Assembly (NCBI RefSeq): GCF_001750165.1
Contig: NZ_CP015412.1
Coordinates: 558,001-622,000, forward strand
Direction: 5' to 3'
DNA: 64,000 bases
Origin: Pseudoalteromonas luteoviolacea
GTDB lineage: Bacteria; Pseudomonadota; Gammaproteobacteria; Enterobacterales; Alteromonadaceae
The position numbers were made by a program, and so were the translations under genes. Position 1 is the stretch's first letter; each line of letters begins with the position of its first letter. The notes below the pieces were generated by a model. That model saw only the letters and a program-made list of their open reading frames with translations. It ran no database searches and was not told the origin of the DNA. Below are positions 36,791 through 45,928 of this stretch, one piece after another.

Positions 36791-37336
36791 ATGAATTTAT
36801 CACCAAAAATCGAAAACTTCGTGCTCCATTGCGGTGAAATGGGCAGTCGTTGGGGATTTAATAGAACGATTGGACAAATGGTGGGGTTACTCGTTATTAA
36901 TGAACACCCACTCACAGCAAATCAAATTGCAGAAGCTCTAAAGATTTCCCGTGGCAATGTAAGTATGGGGATCAAAGAGTTGCAGTCATGGCAACTTGTA
37001 AAAGTTCATCATATCCCTGGCGATAGAAAAGAATATTATGCGCCGAACGGTACTATATGGGATCTTGCGAATAAAGTGTTTGAAGAAAGACGCAAGCGAG
37101 AAATTGACCCTACCCTGACCTTGTTACGCGACCAAATTTTAGATACAGCTAACTCGCCAGAGGAAAAGTACGCTCAGGAGCAAATGCAATCCATACATGA
37201 TCTTTTAGAAACAGTGACTAAATGGTCAGCTGAATTGCAGAGGTTGACACCTGAACAATTGCAATCATTGATGAAGCTAGGCTCGTCTGTTAGTAAGGTG
37301 ATCGACCTCAAGGATAAGTTATTGAAAAAGTCGTAA
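36791..37336 (+). CDS. GbsR/MarR-type transcriptional regulator
   Basis: 181 aa. The N-terminal winged helix (about 20-95) reads GFNRTIGQMVGLLVINEHPLTANQIAEAL, split here as MVGLLVINEHPL and TANQIAEALKISRGNVSMGI, with the wing in VHHIPGDRKEYY, matching the GbsR subgroup. The C-terminal half is helical. It is 16 bp upstream of cydA and probably in the same transcript, so it likely regulates the bd oxidase operon. The operator candidates are the inverted repeats at 36634-36745. The effector is unknown. Confidence 0.87.
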   Translation: MNLSPKIENFVLHCGEMGSRWGFNRTIGQMVGLLVINEHPLTANQIAEALKISRGNVSMGIKELQSWQLVKVHHIPGDRKEYYAPNGTIWDLANKVFEERRKREIDPTLTLLRDQILDTANSPEEKYAQEQMQSIHDLLETVTKWSAELQRLTPEQLQSLMKLGSSVSKVIDLKDKLLKKS

Positions 37337-37352
37337 CTAACAGAGGTGTGTC

Positions 37353-38699
37353 ATGCTTGATACCTTATTGCTGTCGCGAATTCAGTTCGCGACCAATATA
37401 AGTTTCCATATACTTTTCCCGACCATATCCATTGCGCTTGCATGGTTCTTGGTTTTTTTTAAAGTCAGATATGTTCAAACAAAGCAACCCGTTTGGCTCC
37501 GGGCTTATCGGTTTTGGGTTAAAATTTTTGCCCTAACATTCGCTTTGGGTGTTGTCAGTGGTATCACCATGTCATTTCAATTTGGCACAAATTGGCCAGG
37601 TTTCATGGAGCGTATTGGCAATATTGCAGGCCCTTTGTTGGGATATGAGGTTCTGACTGCTTTCTTTATGGAGGCCACCTTTTTAGGGATTATGTTATTT
37701 GGTATGAAGCGTGTCAGTCCTGCTGTACATACTTTTTCTACTGTTGTTGTTGCCATAGGCACAACGATATCTGCTTTTTGGATATTGTCTCTAAATAGCT
37801 GGATGCAAACACCAGTTGGTTACGAGATTATTGACGGTGTATTCTATCCCAAAGATTGGTTTGCAATTATTTTTAATCCATCTTTTGGTTATAGACTTTC
37901 CCACATGTTGTTGGCTTCAGGGATCACGGCATCCTTTTTAATAGCGGGGATCAGCGCTTATCGTTTGCTCAAAAATGATCACAAACATGCACCTAAACTG
38001 ACACTTAAAGTGGCACTGACGGTCGCTATGGTACTTACTCCATTGCAGGCTTTTGTTGGTGATTTACATGGACTCAATACTTTTGAGCACCAACCACAAA
38101 AAGTGGCTGCGATGGAAGGCGTTTGGGAAACAGAAAAAGGTGCTCCTTTATTGCTATTTGCTGTTCCGGATGAAGCTAATAGAAAGAATCATTTTGAACT
38201 TGCGATCCCTAATCTTGCTAGCTTAATCCTCACACATGAATTAGATGGTGAAATTAAAGGCCTTAATGAATTCAAAAATGCGCACCCCCCGGTGAAGCCT
38301 GTATTTTATGGTTTTCGCGTTATGGTTGGGCTTGGTTTGTTCATGATATTCGTTGCAGCATTGGCGAGAGTTACTTTATGGAAACATAAAGTGCTACCAG
38401 TGTGGCAGCTCAAATTGCTTGTTGTCATGACTTTTTCAGGGTGGATAGCAACATTGGCCGGCTGGTATGTGACCGAAATCGGCCGGCAGCCCTACATGGT
38501 TCAAGGTTTAGTCAGAATTGATGAACTTGTAACCCAAGTCCCTTCAGAGCATGTTTTATACACGCTGATCGGGTATATAAGTGTTTATGCGATATTGCTT
38601 GCGGCTTACATTAAAACGTTATTTTATACAGCGGATAAAGCGGTCGAAGTTGAAGAATACGAATTGAATCCACCAATGCGAGGTGAACAATATGCTTAG
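37353..38699 (+). CDS. cydA: Cyanide-insensitive/bd-type quinol oxidase subunit I
   Basis: 448 aa, nine or so TM helices. The haem b595/d ligand His19 is in place (IQFATNISFHIL), a second conserved block SFQFGTNWPGFMERIG follows, as does QTPVGYEI, and the C-terminal block GWYVTEIGRQPYMVQGLVR is the subunit I signature. The periplasmic Q-loop is short, and the length near 450 places it in the CIO-type subgroup and not with E. coli CydA (about 520). GAGGTG sits 4 nt upstream. It reduces oxygen to water using ubiquinol and is usually cyanide-tolerant; the last is family knowledge. Confidence 0.92.
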   Translation: MLDTLLLSRIQFATNISFHILFPTISIALAWFLVFFKVRYVQTKQPVWLRAYRFWVKIFALTFALGVVSGITMSFQFGTNWPGFMERIGNIAGPLLGYEVLTAFFMEATFLGIMLFGMKRVSPAVHTFSTVVVAIGTTISAFWILSLNSWMQTPVGYEIIDGVFYPKDWFAIIFNPSFGYRLSHMLLASGITASFLIAGISAYRLLKNDHKHAPKLTLKVALTVAMVLTPLQAFVGDLHGLNTFEHQPQKVAAMEGVWETEKGAPLLLFAVPDEANRKNHFELAIPNLASLILTHELDGEIKGLNEFKNAHPPVKPVFYGFRVMVGLGLFMIFVAALARVTLWKHKVLPVWQLKLLVVMTFSGWIATLAGWYVTEIGRQPYMVQGLVRIDELVTQVPSEHVLYTLIGYISVYAILLAAYIKTLFYTADKAVEVEEYELNPPMRGEQYA

Positions 38700-39693
38700 T
38701 AGTGAATTCTTAGCTGTGTTTTACGGTGCATTAATGGCATTGGCAATAATTGTTTATGCTGTCTTGGATGGTTATGACCTTGGTGTTGGTATTCTGTTAC
38801 CATTTAAAAATAAACAACAAGCAGATACCATGATTTCTTCTATTGGTCCTTTTTGGGATGCTAATGAAACTTGGCTTGTATTGGCAGTTGGACTCGCTTT
38901 GATTGCTTTTCCACTTGCCCACTCCGTGATATTACAAGCACTTTATTTGCCGGTCGCTTTAATGCTTTTGGGTTTGATTTTAAGGGGGGTTGCTTTTGAT
39001 TTTCGTGCTAAAGCAAAAACAAAATATCAAGATACGTGGGATTTTAGTTTTAAAATAGGCAGTATCCTTACTGCATTTTCTCAAGGTTTTATGCTTGGTT
39101 TATATGTTATGTCGTTTGAGAAAAGTGTAGAAAGCTATGGATTTGCAATTTTAAGCGGGTTTGGTGTTGTGGCAGCTTATGCATTAATTGGCTCTGCTTG
39201 GTTAATTATGAAAACAACGGGTCAATTACAACGAAAAGCCGTTAATTGGTGCAAAAAGACCAACATCATTGCGGCTTGCGGTGTGATTGCGGTTTCCGCT
39301 GTCAATCCATTAATTAACGACTTTGTTGCTGCAAAATGGTTCGATCTAAACGAATCACTCATACTATTGCCAATACCGGTTTTGTGTATGATTTTATTCG
39401 TCATACAAAATACGCTATTAAGTAGCTTCGATGATGCTGAAGACATACTAAAAAGCTGGCGGCCATTCGCCATCGCAACATCAATATTTCTTTTATGTTT
39501 TTCAGGTCTGCTACATAGCTTTTACCCTTACGTTGTGCCAAATCAACTCACAATTTATGAGTCTCTCGCAGATCCTTCAGCTCTTACTTTTATGCTGTAT
39601 GGTGTCATTGTGGTGGTACCTGCAATTATTGGCTACACATTGTTTTCATATCGTGTTTTTTGGGGAAAAACACAAGCACTATCTTATTATTAA
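38692..39693 (+). CDS. cydB: Cyanide-insensitive/bd-type quinol oxidase subunit II
   Basis: 333 aa from ATG 38692, where GAGGTG lies 6 nt upstream, overlapping the end of cydA by 8 nt; the frame is open three codons earlier. Eight TM helices. The early block VLDGYDLGVGILLPF and FWDANETWLVLAVG are hallmark CydB motifs, with RGVAFDFRAKA next. It pairs with subunit I to form the oxidase. No CydX-like small subunit is visible after it, and a strong terminator closes the operon. Confidence 0.92.
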   Translation: MLSSEFLAVFYGALMALAIIVYAVLDGYDLGVGILLPFKNKQQADTMISSIGPFWDANETWLVLAVGLALIAFPLAHSVILQALYLPVALMLLGLILRGVAFDFRAKAKTKYQDTWDFSFKIGSILTAFSQGFMLGLYVMSFEKSVESYGFAILSGFGVVAAYALIGSAWLIMKTTGQLQRKAVNWCKKTNIIAACGVIAVSAVNPLINDFVAAKWFDLNESLILLPIPVLCMILFVIQNTLLSSFDDAEDILKSWRPFAIATSIFLLCFSGLLHSFYPYVVPNQLTIYESLADPSALTFMLYGVIVVVPAIIGYTLFSYRVFWGKTQALSYY

Positions 39694-39713
39694 ATTTCAT
39701 TCATTAGCCCAAC

Positions 39714-39742
39714 AAAAAGGCAGCTGTTACGCTGCCTTTTTT
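39714..39742 (+). terminator. Strong bidirectional terminator
   Basis: An 11-bp stem AAAAAGGCAGC / GCTGCCTTTTT with a 6-nt loop and T-run on each strand, between cydB and the convergent transglycosylase gene. Confidence 0.9.
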
Positions 39743-39757
39743 ATCCAAAAAATTTAA

Positions 39758-40774
39758 TTAAATTTTTGGATAACCAATCCTGTCAGAGAGATATCCAACA
39801 CTGGTTACAAAATAATAGCTTCGGTTCCAGTTCATCAGAGCTTTGTAATTATCATAAGCTAAATACATTCTGCCATTGATATCATCCGGCATAACTAAAG
39901 CTGCACTGATACTCACATTTGGCAAATCAGTGCCATCTGTGCGCCTTACACCTAGGGTTTGCCAGTCAGCTAGAGACCGTTCGGAGTTTGCAAAAAACTC
40001 AAGCCATTGGCTATGATTTTTCGTGCCTCTCTTCAATACATAATTCTCGGAAAAGCCATCAGGTAGTTTAACTTGTCTTCCCCATGTTAAATTATTATTC
40101 CAACCTACACTTTTAAGATAGTTTGCAATGGATGCAAAGGCATCTTCTTTTGTTGTCCAAATATCTTTGCGGCCATCTTTATTATAATCAACAGCATAAG
40201 CGTTAAATGAAGTGGGCATGAATTGAGTTTGACCCATTGCACCTGCCCATGAGCCATTGAACTTGTCTAAACCTATGTGGCCATCACGTAATATATCTAA
40301 AGCAGCCCATAATTGGCGTTTGTAAAGTGCTTCGCGTCTACCATCAAATGCCAAGGTGACAAGTGCGCTGATAACAGGGTAGCCTCCCTGCACTCGACCA
40401 AAACTACTCTCAAGTCCCCAAAGTGCTATAATAAACCGCCCTTGTACACCGAAATCGCGCTCAATTTGGTCTAGAAGCTCTTTGTTTTCTTTGTACAACT
40501 TTCTCGCGCGCTTTATTTTCCAGTCAGGTACACGCTTTGGAAGATAAGTTTCAAGCGTTTCGACAATCTCCGGCTGTGTCTTGTCTGCTTTGATCACTTT
40601 CTTTTTAAACTTAGCTGTCGCGAAAGCTGATTCTACTAATGATTGTTCATAGCCTTTGGCAAGTGCTTCTGATTTTAGTTTTTGAACGTATTTATCGAAG
40701 TCTGCTTGCGTTGTTGCATTGACTGATGCTGAAAAACACAGAGATGTAAGTATAACTTTTAAAGTTTTAGTCAC
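39758..40774 (-). CDS. MltB-family lytic murein transglycosylase
   Basis: 338 aa from a GTG at 40772-40774, favoured by GGAG 6 nt upstream and by the clean signal peptide that results (TKTLKVILTSLCFSASVNA); ATG codons further upstream lie inside ycgL without support. The catalytic Glu122 is in ALWGLESSFGRVQGGYP, and GAMGQTQFMPTSFNAYAVDYNKDGRKDIW is split here as AMGQTQFMPTSF and DYNKDGRKDIW, the latter a Ca-binding-like loop typical of MltB relatives. It cleaves glycan strands to 1,6-anhydromuropeptides in the periplasm; AnmK (47668-48852) recycles such products. Overlaps ycgL by 8 nt. Confidence 0.9.
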   Translation of the reverse strand: MTKTLKVILTSLCFSASVNATTQADFDKYVQKLKSEALAKGYEQSLVESAFATAKFKKKVIKADKTQPEIVETLETYLPKRVPDWKIKRARKLYKENKELLDQIERDFGVQGRFIIALWGLESSFGRVQGGYPVISALVTLAFDGRREALYKRQLWAALDILRDGHIGLDKFNGSWAGAMGQTQFMPTSFNAYAVDYNKDGRKDIWTTKEDAFASIANYLKSVGWNNNLTWGRQVKLPDGFSENYVLKRGTKNHSQWLEFFANSERSLADWQTLGVRRTDGTDLPNVSISAALVMPDDINGRMYLAYDNYKALMNWNRSYYFVTSVGYLSDRIGYPKI

Positions 40775-41048
40775 TCTTTGCTCCATTTCGTTTTTTAAAT
40801 TCATCCAAAAGATTTTCTTCTGGAGGTGGAATCTGCAAGTAAAAACCTTGTTCAGTTAATTTATCCTTAACCAAGTCTAAATCTGCAACCCCAAGTTTTT
40901 CTCTTTTGGCAAGATCAATTAACATGACAAATATTGGGGTGCCAAAAGTGCCCATTAAAGGTTCAGGAACTTTGCTGAAATCGTCTCTTTTTTCAATAAA
41001 AAGGTAGGTGTCGGCTTTTTTACTACTTTTGTATACTGCACTTAGCAT
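40767..41048 (-). CDS. ycgL: YcgL-family protein
   Basis: 93 aa, a single small domain: VYKSSKKADTYLFIE at 5-19, VPEPLMGTFGTP at 27-38, QGFYLQIPPPEENLL near the C-terminus, all family-typical. It is cytoplasmic with unknown biochemistry. It lies divergent from minC, as in E. coli and other gammaproteobacteria, and is translationally coupled to the transglycosylase gene. Confidence 0.9.
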   Translation of the reverse strand: MLSAVYKSSKKADTYLFIEKRDDFSKVPEPLMGTFGTPIFVMLIDLAKREKLGVADLDLVKDKLTEQGFYLQIPPPEENLLDEFKKRNGAKSD

Positions 41049-41194
41049 TATAACCCTATAAATTCTTGCTTATCTTAAACCAGCACTATACCATGACATA
41101 TATAATAATTGGAAAGTTTTGCTGCTCTCAAACGTACATAGTACGGGGTCAAAATAAGATTTAACAAAGAGTACGCAGTTATATTTGAGCGCTT

Positions 41195-41896
41195 ATGTCT
41201 ACACAATCTTTCGAACTCAAAGGGAACCTTTTCACGTTATCTGTATTACAGCTTTTGAATGCTGACTTAAGTATTGTAAAAGCACAGTTGAGTGAAAAAA
41301 TATCTCAGGCGCCTAAGTTCTTTAAAGGCGCACCTATCGTAATAAATCTGGCCGAAGTCCAAGACGAGCCTTTGGTACTTTCAGATTTAAAGTCTATCTT
41401 AAGTGAGCTATCACTCAATCCTGTTGGTATTTGCAATGGTAGTGACGAGCATAACGACACTGCAAAATCCATTGGCATGTCTGTTTTGAATTATACAAAA
41501 GATGTTGCGCCAAGCATTTCAAGCAATACTCAAACTGAGGTTGTTGAAAAACATGTTTATGTGCCAGCTCAAGTGGTGAATGGGACTGTTAGATCAGGTC
41601 AGCAAATATACGCCAAAGACAGGGATTTGATTATTATGGGGGCTGTTAGTCACGGCGCAGAAGTAATAGCAGATGGTAATATTCATATTTACGGAACATT
41701 ACGAGGCCGTGCAATTGCTGGTGCACAAGGTAATGATTCTGCGAGTATTTACTGTCAAAAATTGGAAGCTGAGCTAGTATCAGTTAATGGTAGCTACTGG
41801 ATCAGCGATTCCCTTCAAGGGGAATTTTGGGGTAATCCTTGTAAGATTACCCAAACAAATGAATCTTTAGAATTAACAGCATTGGTCAAAGGATAA
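41195..41896 (+). CDS. minC: Septum-site determining protein MinC
   Basis: 233 aa. N-terminal division-inhibitor domain (about 1-105), linker, and C-terminal beta-helix domain (about 120-225) with NGTVRSGQQIYAKDRDL and VSHGAEVIADGNIHIYGTLRGRA (given in parts: VSHGAEVIADGN, IHIYGTLRGRA), the conserved R-S-G-Q block that binds MinD. It inhibits FtsZ assembly at the poles. First gene of minCDE; a 5-bp gap separates it from minD. Confidence 0.97.
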   Translation: MSTQSFELKGNLFTLSVLQLLNADLSIVKAQLSEKISQAPKFFKGAPIVINLAEVQDEPLVLSDLKSILSELSLNPVGICNGSDEHNDTAKSIGMSVLNYTKDVAPSISSNTQTEVVEKHVYVPAQVVNGTVRSGQQIYAKDRDLIIMGAVSHGAEVIADGNIHIYGTLRGRAIAGAQGNDSASIYCQKLEAELVSVNGSYWISDSLQGEFWGNPCKITQTNESLELTALVKG

Positions 41897-41901
41897 ATCT
41901 A

Positions 41902-42711
41902 ATGGCAAAAATTATTGTCGTAACTTCCGGTAAAGGTGGTGTGGGTAAAACTACATCGAGTGCAGCAATTGGTACGGGGTTAGCATTAAAAGGCTATAAA
42001 ACAGCCATCATCGATTTTGATATTGGCCTTAGAAATCTCGACTTAATCATGGGATGTGAGCGCCGTGTGGTTTATGATTTCGTTAACGTCATCAACGGTG
42101 AAGCAAACTTAAATCAGGCGCTCATCAAAGATAAGCGAGTAGAAAAACTTTTCATTCTTCCTGCATCTCAGACGCGAGATAAAGATGCTTTGACTCGTGA
42201 AGGCGTAGAAAAAGTTTTAAATGAACTAAAAGAAGACTTTGATTTTATCATCTGTGATTCGCCAGCTGGTATCGAAGCTGGTGCAATGATGGCGCTTTAT
42301 TTTGCTGATGAAGCGATCGTAACCACAAACCCTGAAGTATCATCGGTAAGAGACTCTGATCGAATTTTAGGGATATTGCAAAGTAAGTCACGACGCGCTG
42401 AAGACGGTGCGGCGCCAGTCAAAGAGCATCTACTGTTAACCCGTTACAACCCTGAGCGTGTAGCCACTGGCGAAATGTTATCTGTAGAAGATGTGCAAGA
42501 AATCTTAGCCATTGACCTTCTTGGTGTCATACCTGAGTCGAAGTCGGTTCTCAACGCTTCTAACTCTGGTCAGCCCGTTATTTTAGACACCGATTCTGAT
42601 GCTGGCCAAGCGTACAGTGACGCAATTGACAGATTGCTTGGTGAAATAATCGACTTTAGATTTTTAAATGTTGAAAAGAAAGGTCTACTGAAAAGAATTT
42701 TCGGAGGTTAA
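41902..42711 (+). CDS. minD: Septum-site determining ATPase MinD
   Basis: 269 aa. The deviant Walker A motif is SGKGGVGKTTSS at 10-21, followed by DFDIGLRNLDLIMG and the switch block FIICDSPAGIEAGA, and the C-terminal amphipathic membrane-targeting helix KKGLLKRIFGG is intact. It oscillates on the membrane with MinE and recruits MinC. Confidence 0.98.
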   Translation: MAKIIVVTSGKGGVGKTTSSAAIGTGLALKGYKTAIIDFDIGLRNLDLIMGCERRVVYDFVNVINGEANLNQALIKDKRVEKLFILPASQTRDKDALTREGVEKVLNELKEDFDFIICDSPAGIEAGAMMALYFADEAIVTTNPEVSSVRDSDRILGILQSKSRRAEDGAAPVKEHLLLTRYNPERVATGEMLSVEDVQEILAIDLLGVIPESKSVLNASNSGQPVILDTDSDAGQAYSDAIDRLLGEIIDFRFLNVEKKGLLKRIFGG

Positions 42712-42712
42712 C

Positions 42713-42976
42713 TTGTCTTTACTTGACTATTTTCGTTCAGAAAAAAAGAATAGCGCCTCTTTAGCGAAAGAACGTTTGCAAATTATTGTTGCTCATGAGC
42801 GCTCTAAGCGTGGCACGCCAGATTACTTGCCGCAACTTAAGCAGGATATTTTGGAAGTCATTAGTAAATATGTAAAAGTAGATTCAGATGCTGTGAATGT
42901 TCAGTTTGAGCAAAACGAGGACGATTTGGCAGTACTTGAATTAAATGTTACTTTGCCTGAAGACGAACAAAAATAA
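42713..42976 (+). CDS. minE: Cell-division topological specificity factor MinE
   Basis: 87 aa with a TTG start; GGAGG lies 5 nt upstream and the gap to minD is 1 bp. The N-terminal MinD-activating helix (LAKERLQIIVAHERSKR) and the C-terminal topology domain are complete. It stimulates MinD ATPase and confines MinC to the poles. Confidence 0.97.
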   Translation: MSLLDYFRSEKKNSASLAKERLQIIVAHERSKRGTPDYLPQLKQDILEVISKYVKVDSDAVNVQFEQNEDDLAVLELNVTLPEDEQK

Positions 42977-43013
42977 GAAAAAAGCCCATGATACTAGTAT
43001 CGTGGGCTTTTTT
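42977..43013 (+). terminator. Intrinsic terminator of minCDE
   Basis: A long stem AAAAAAGCCCATGATA / TATCGTGGGCTTTTTT (one G-T pair) with loop CTAG immediately after the minE stop; T-runs on both strands serve the convergent ycgN-type gene too. Confidence 0.9.
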
Positions 43014-43035
43014 AATGCTGGAGATTATTTTGATA

Positions 43036-43539
43036 TTAATCGCAGTCGAACTCAGGCCATTCGACGATATGTTCTTCAAATTCTTCCTCTAGGTCGACAT
43101 CGGTTTCTTTTACGACCTTGCCTTTTATACTGACATTTAATTCATGCATTAGTGATTTAGACCCACTGTTTTTGAGTGGGTGCCATGCTGCCAGACCTCT
43201 ACCTTCATGTAGTCGACGGTAACTACATGATTGAGGCATAAAGAAAATATCTTTAAGGTTCTCTTTTGTTAACTGTACGCAAGTAGGGACAAGCGTTTGA
43301 CGCTCACTATAGCGTGTACATCCACCGGTTTGTATGTCACTGTACTGGCAGATCACATCAGTGTATAACAATTCTTCACCTTCTCTTAGTACATCGGTGC
43401 TTTCGAATTGTTCTTCCTCTTCTTCACTATTAATAAACGAATGAAGGCAGCATTTACCACACCCATCGCAAATTGCTTCCCACTCTTCGGTGCTCATGTC
43501 TGCTAAAGACTTCGCTTCCCAAAATTCTATACTGCTCAT
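43036..43539 (-). CDS. YcgN-type Cys-cluster protein (UPF0260/YkgJ family)
   Basis: 167 aa. Cys motif CDGCGKCC at 24-31, then further Cys in VICQYSD, GGCTRY, PTCVQL and MPQSCSYR, giving the Cys-rich pattern of the family, likely a metal or iron-sulfur centre. WEAICDGCGKCC is diagnostic. Highly acidic C-terminus. It neighbours minCDE as in many gammaproteobacteria. Biochemical role unknown. Confidence 0.9.
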   Translation of the reverse strand: MSSIEFWEAKSLADMSTEEWEAICDGCGKCCLHSFINSEEEEEQFESTDVLREGEELLYTDVICQYSDIQTGGCTRYSERQTLVPTCVQLTKENLKDIFFMPQSCSYRRLHEGRGLAAWHPLKNSGSKSLMHELNVSIKGKVVKETDVDLEEEFEEHIVEWPEFDCD

Positions 43540-43615
43540 AATTAACGCCCAAAAAACTGAACATCAGATTTTACTGTATAGTCAGTTATAGCGCAAAGAG
43601 ATTACATTGCGATCC

Positions 43616-45595
43616 TTAACTTGCTTGGGCATCACTAATCTGTACGGAATTATCCATAGGCAAAGAGATTTCGATACATAAGCCGCCAAGTAAACTATTG
43701 TGTGACTCGATTTTACCGCCGTGAGATTCTACAATTTTTTTGCACACTGCTAGTCCCATTCCTTTACCACCCATGAGCGTGCTTCGAGACACTTCTTCTC
43801 TGAATAAAGGTTGAAACAATTGTTGGTGTGCTTCATATGACAAGGGCATGCCCGAATCTTCTATTCTGATCACAAGGAAATCGTGATCTAAATATGTATT
43901 TAATGAAATTTCGACGCCCTCTCCTCCAAATCTCAGAGCATTTTTTACTACTTCACATACTGCATTTGAGATGGTTTGTTTGTCTAATGTAATAGACAAT
44001 GAGCGGTCTAATTTATTAGTGATGGAAAATGTTGATGTTTTTGGGTCACCTTGGCTGATACATGTCTGGAAAATTTCATTAATGTAGACATGTGCATTAG
44101 TAGATTCTTGACTTAAAAGCGATGCGATATCCTTGTCATCTGTTACTAACATCAGTTGGTCTATAAAGGTATTGAGCTCATCAATTTTACTCATTAGCTT
44201 GTTATAGGAGTCTTGAACATTGTCTACAATATTGTACTGCAATGATTCAACTTGAATCTTCATTACAGTTAGGGGCGTTCTGAGTTCATGTGACAAATCA
44301 GTAAATAGTTTCTCTTCTTTCTCTTTTAGCTTTTCTTCTTTAAAGCTAACTTCGCGGTGTTTGGTATTTACTGTTTGATTCAATGCATGCACTTGATGTT
44401 GAAGTTGACTTAACAACCTTGATTGCAGAGATTTGTGTTGTAAAGCAAGTGCAATGGTGAATAAAAGTACTTCTATCAGGTACCCAATTTTGATGAATGA
44501 AGTAATGTCGAAAACATCAATAAAGTTGCCATAGCTTGCCCCCAAAATAGTAAATATATTTAAAAACAATAGATGGTTTATCAAGCTAAACGTGAAAGTA
44601 CGCATCCCTGGACCCTTTTGCTTAATGCTCCACGAACAAGTGTAAACAAAAACAGGGATGACTAGTGTACTTAAAATGAGATTGAAATAGACCGTGTCGA
44701 GCAACAAAGCAGTGGGTACAGTGATTGTGTAAAGTACGATAAAAGCAACATAGACTTTATTTAAGGCTGGATGGTAATGCTTTAGCTGCAAGAAGCCTCT
44801 GACAAATAGTAGATGAAAAAGTGGGACAGTGGCCATTAAAAATATTGAAAATTGACCAGAGAATGCATTGTATGAGGGCCAAAAATACTGAAAGCTGAAC
44901 CCCGCAGTATCAACGACTATTAAAAAGAATAAAAAAGTCCAAGCGGCATAAAAAACGTTTGTACTATTTTTATTAAAAAATAAATTTACTAAAACGATTA
45001 ATAAGATAGCAGCAACCACGCCAGTGAGGCTTGCATTAGTGATGATACTTTTGTGTGACTCTTTAAGGTAATTTTCAGGAGTATGAATTTGCAAATTTGC
45101 TGGCGCGTTTGCAAACGTTTGATATTCGATAAGAAAGATGTTTTCACCAAAATCCATGTTCAGAGGTATATACATTTGTGGATCTTGAACTGGACGTTTA
45201 CTGAAAGGGTCCGATTCGTCCAAATTCACAAGGTCTTGCCACCCATTTGGTAGTTTTTTATATACTGACAGCTTAGCTAAGCGAGGAAAGCCAAATGACA
45301 TCTTCCAGTCTGTGACCTTACTTTGATTATCAAGCTTAATGTATGCCCATTTCGAATAAATGCTTATTTTTGGTTTCTTATTTATTTCGCTAATTGGCCT
45401 GAAGTGGTATGAATGGCGGTCAAAGTCAAATGCACTGCGAAACTGTCCTTCGTAATCGAGGTAAAACATCGCTTCATTATTTAGAGAGAGAGCCTGTGTA
45501 TTTGGTTTTATTGTTGTTGGCTCTATATTGGTCAATGGACTAGCAATGATTGGTGTACAAAAAAAACACAGCAGTACCAGCAAAAAACAACGCAT
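43616..45595 (-). CDS. 7TMR-DISM sensor histidine kinase
   Basis: 659 aa. Signal peptide, then an extracytoplasmic 7TMR-DISMED2-like beta domain (about 30-175), seven TM helices (about 185-390), a coiled coil and a kinase core with His436 in LSHELRTPLTVMK, an N box near VCEVVKNALRFGG, EDSGMPLSYEA (G1) and GGKGMGLAVCKKI (G2). The DISM domain probably binds a carbohydrate or similar ligand outside the membrane. No response regulator is adjacent, so its partner lies elsewhere. Its neighbour on the other strand is a Na/phosphate symporter. Confidence 0.92.
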   Translation of the reverse strand: MRCFLLVLLCFFCTPIIASPLTNIEPTTIKPNTQALSLNNEAMFYLDYEGQFRSAFDFDRHSYHFRPISEINKKPKISIYSKWAYIKLDNQSKVTDWKMSFGFPRLAKLSVYKKLPNGWQDLVNLDESDPFSKRPVQDPQMYIPLNMDFGENIFLIEYQTFANAPANLQIHTPENYLKESHKSIITNASLTGVVAAILLIVLVNLFFNKNSTNVFYAAWTFLFFLIVVDTAGFSFQYFWPSYNAFSGQFSIFLMATVPLFHLLFVRGFLQLKHYHPALNKVYVAFIVLYTITVPTALLLDTVYFNLILSTLVIPVFVYTCSWSIKQKGPGMRTFTFSLINHLLFLNIFTILGASYGNFIDVFDITSFIKIGYLIEVLLFTIALALQHKSLQSRLLSQLQHQVHALNQTVNTKHREVSFKEEKLKEKEEKLFTDLSHELRTPLTVMKIQVESLQYNIVDNVQDSYNKLMSKIDELNTFIDQLMLVTDDKDIASLLSQESTNAHVYINEIFQTCISQGDPKTSTFSITNKLDRSLSITLDKQTISNAVCEVVKNALRFGGEGVEISLNTYLDHDFLVIRIEDSGMPLSYEAHQQLFQPLFREEVSRSTLMGGKGMGLAVCKKIVESHGGKIESHNSLLGGLCIEISLPMDNSVQISDAQAS

Positions 45596-45928
45596 TACTT
45601 ATTCTCTTCATTCTTTTAGTCAAACTTTAGCCTTTAATCATGTAGCAAATATGGAGGCTGAGAATGATTTCTGTTTAAGCCTAAGTGGATTGTAAAGGAT
45701 TGTAACACAGATTAATTTGATAAAAACTCAATAAAACAGTCACATAGCTATCTCGAGCTATTTTGCCCTGTCTATTTACTTGATTTAAGACATTAATCAG
45801 TAATGGTTTGTAGGTACAATTATCGCGACTGAAATATTTCTGTCATATTTGTTTGTTTAAATGCGTCCTGAAACAAAAACGTCATCAAAGTGCCATAAAA
45901 AATGGCATTGACATAACGAGATAAATCA
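45596..45928. other. 333-bp divergent region upstream of the Na/phosphate symporter
   Basis: A hairpin TGCCAT-AAAAA-ATGGCA lies at 45891-45907, 21 bp before the symporter ATG, in the likely 5' leader. A CTGTCAT at 45840-45846 matches the first half of a PHO box but the second half is poor. No coding frame is supported. Confidence 0.4.

Noticed and set aside
45840..45861. PHO box upstream of the Na/phosphate symporter
   Set aside because: Only the first half (CTGTCAT) matches; the second half-site is too weak to claim.
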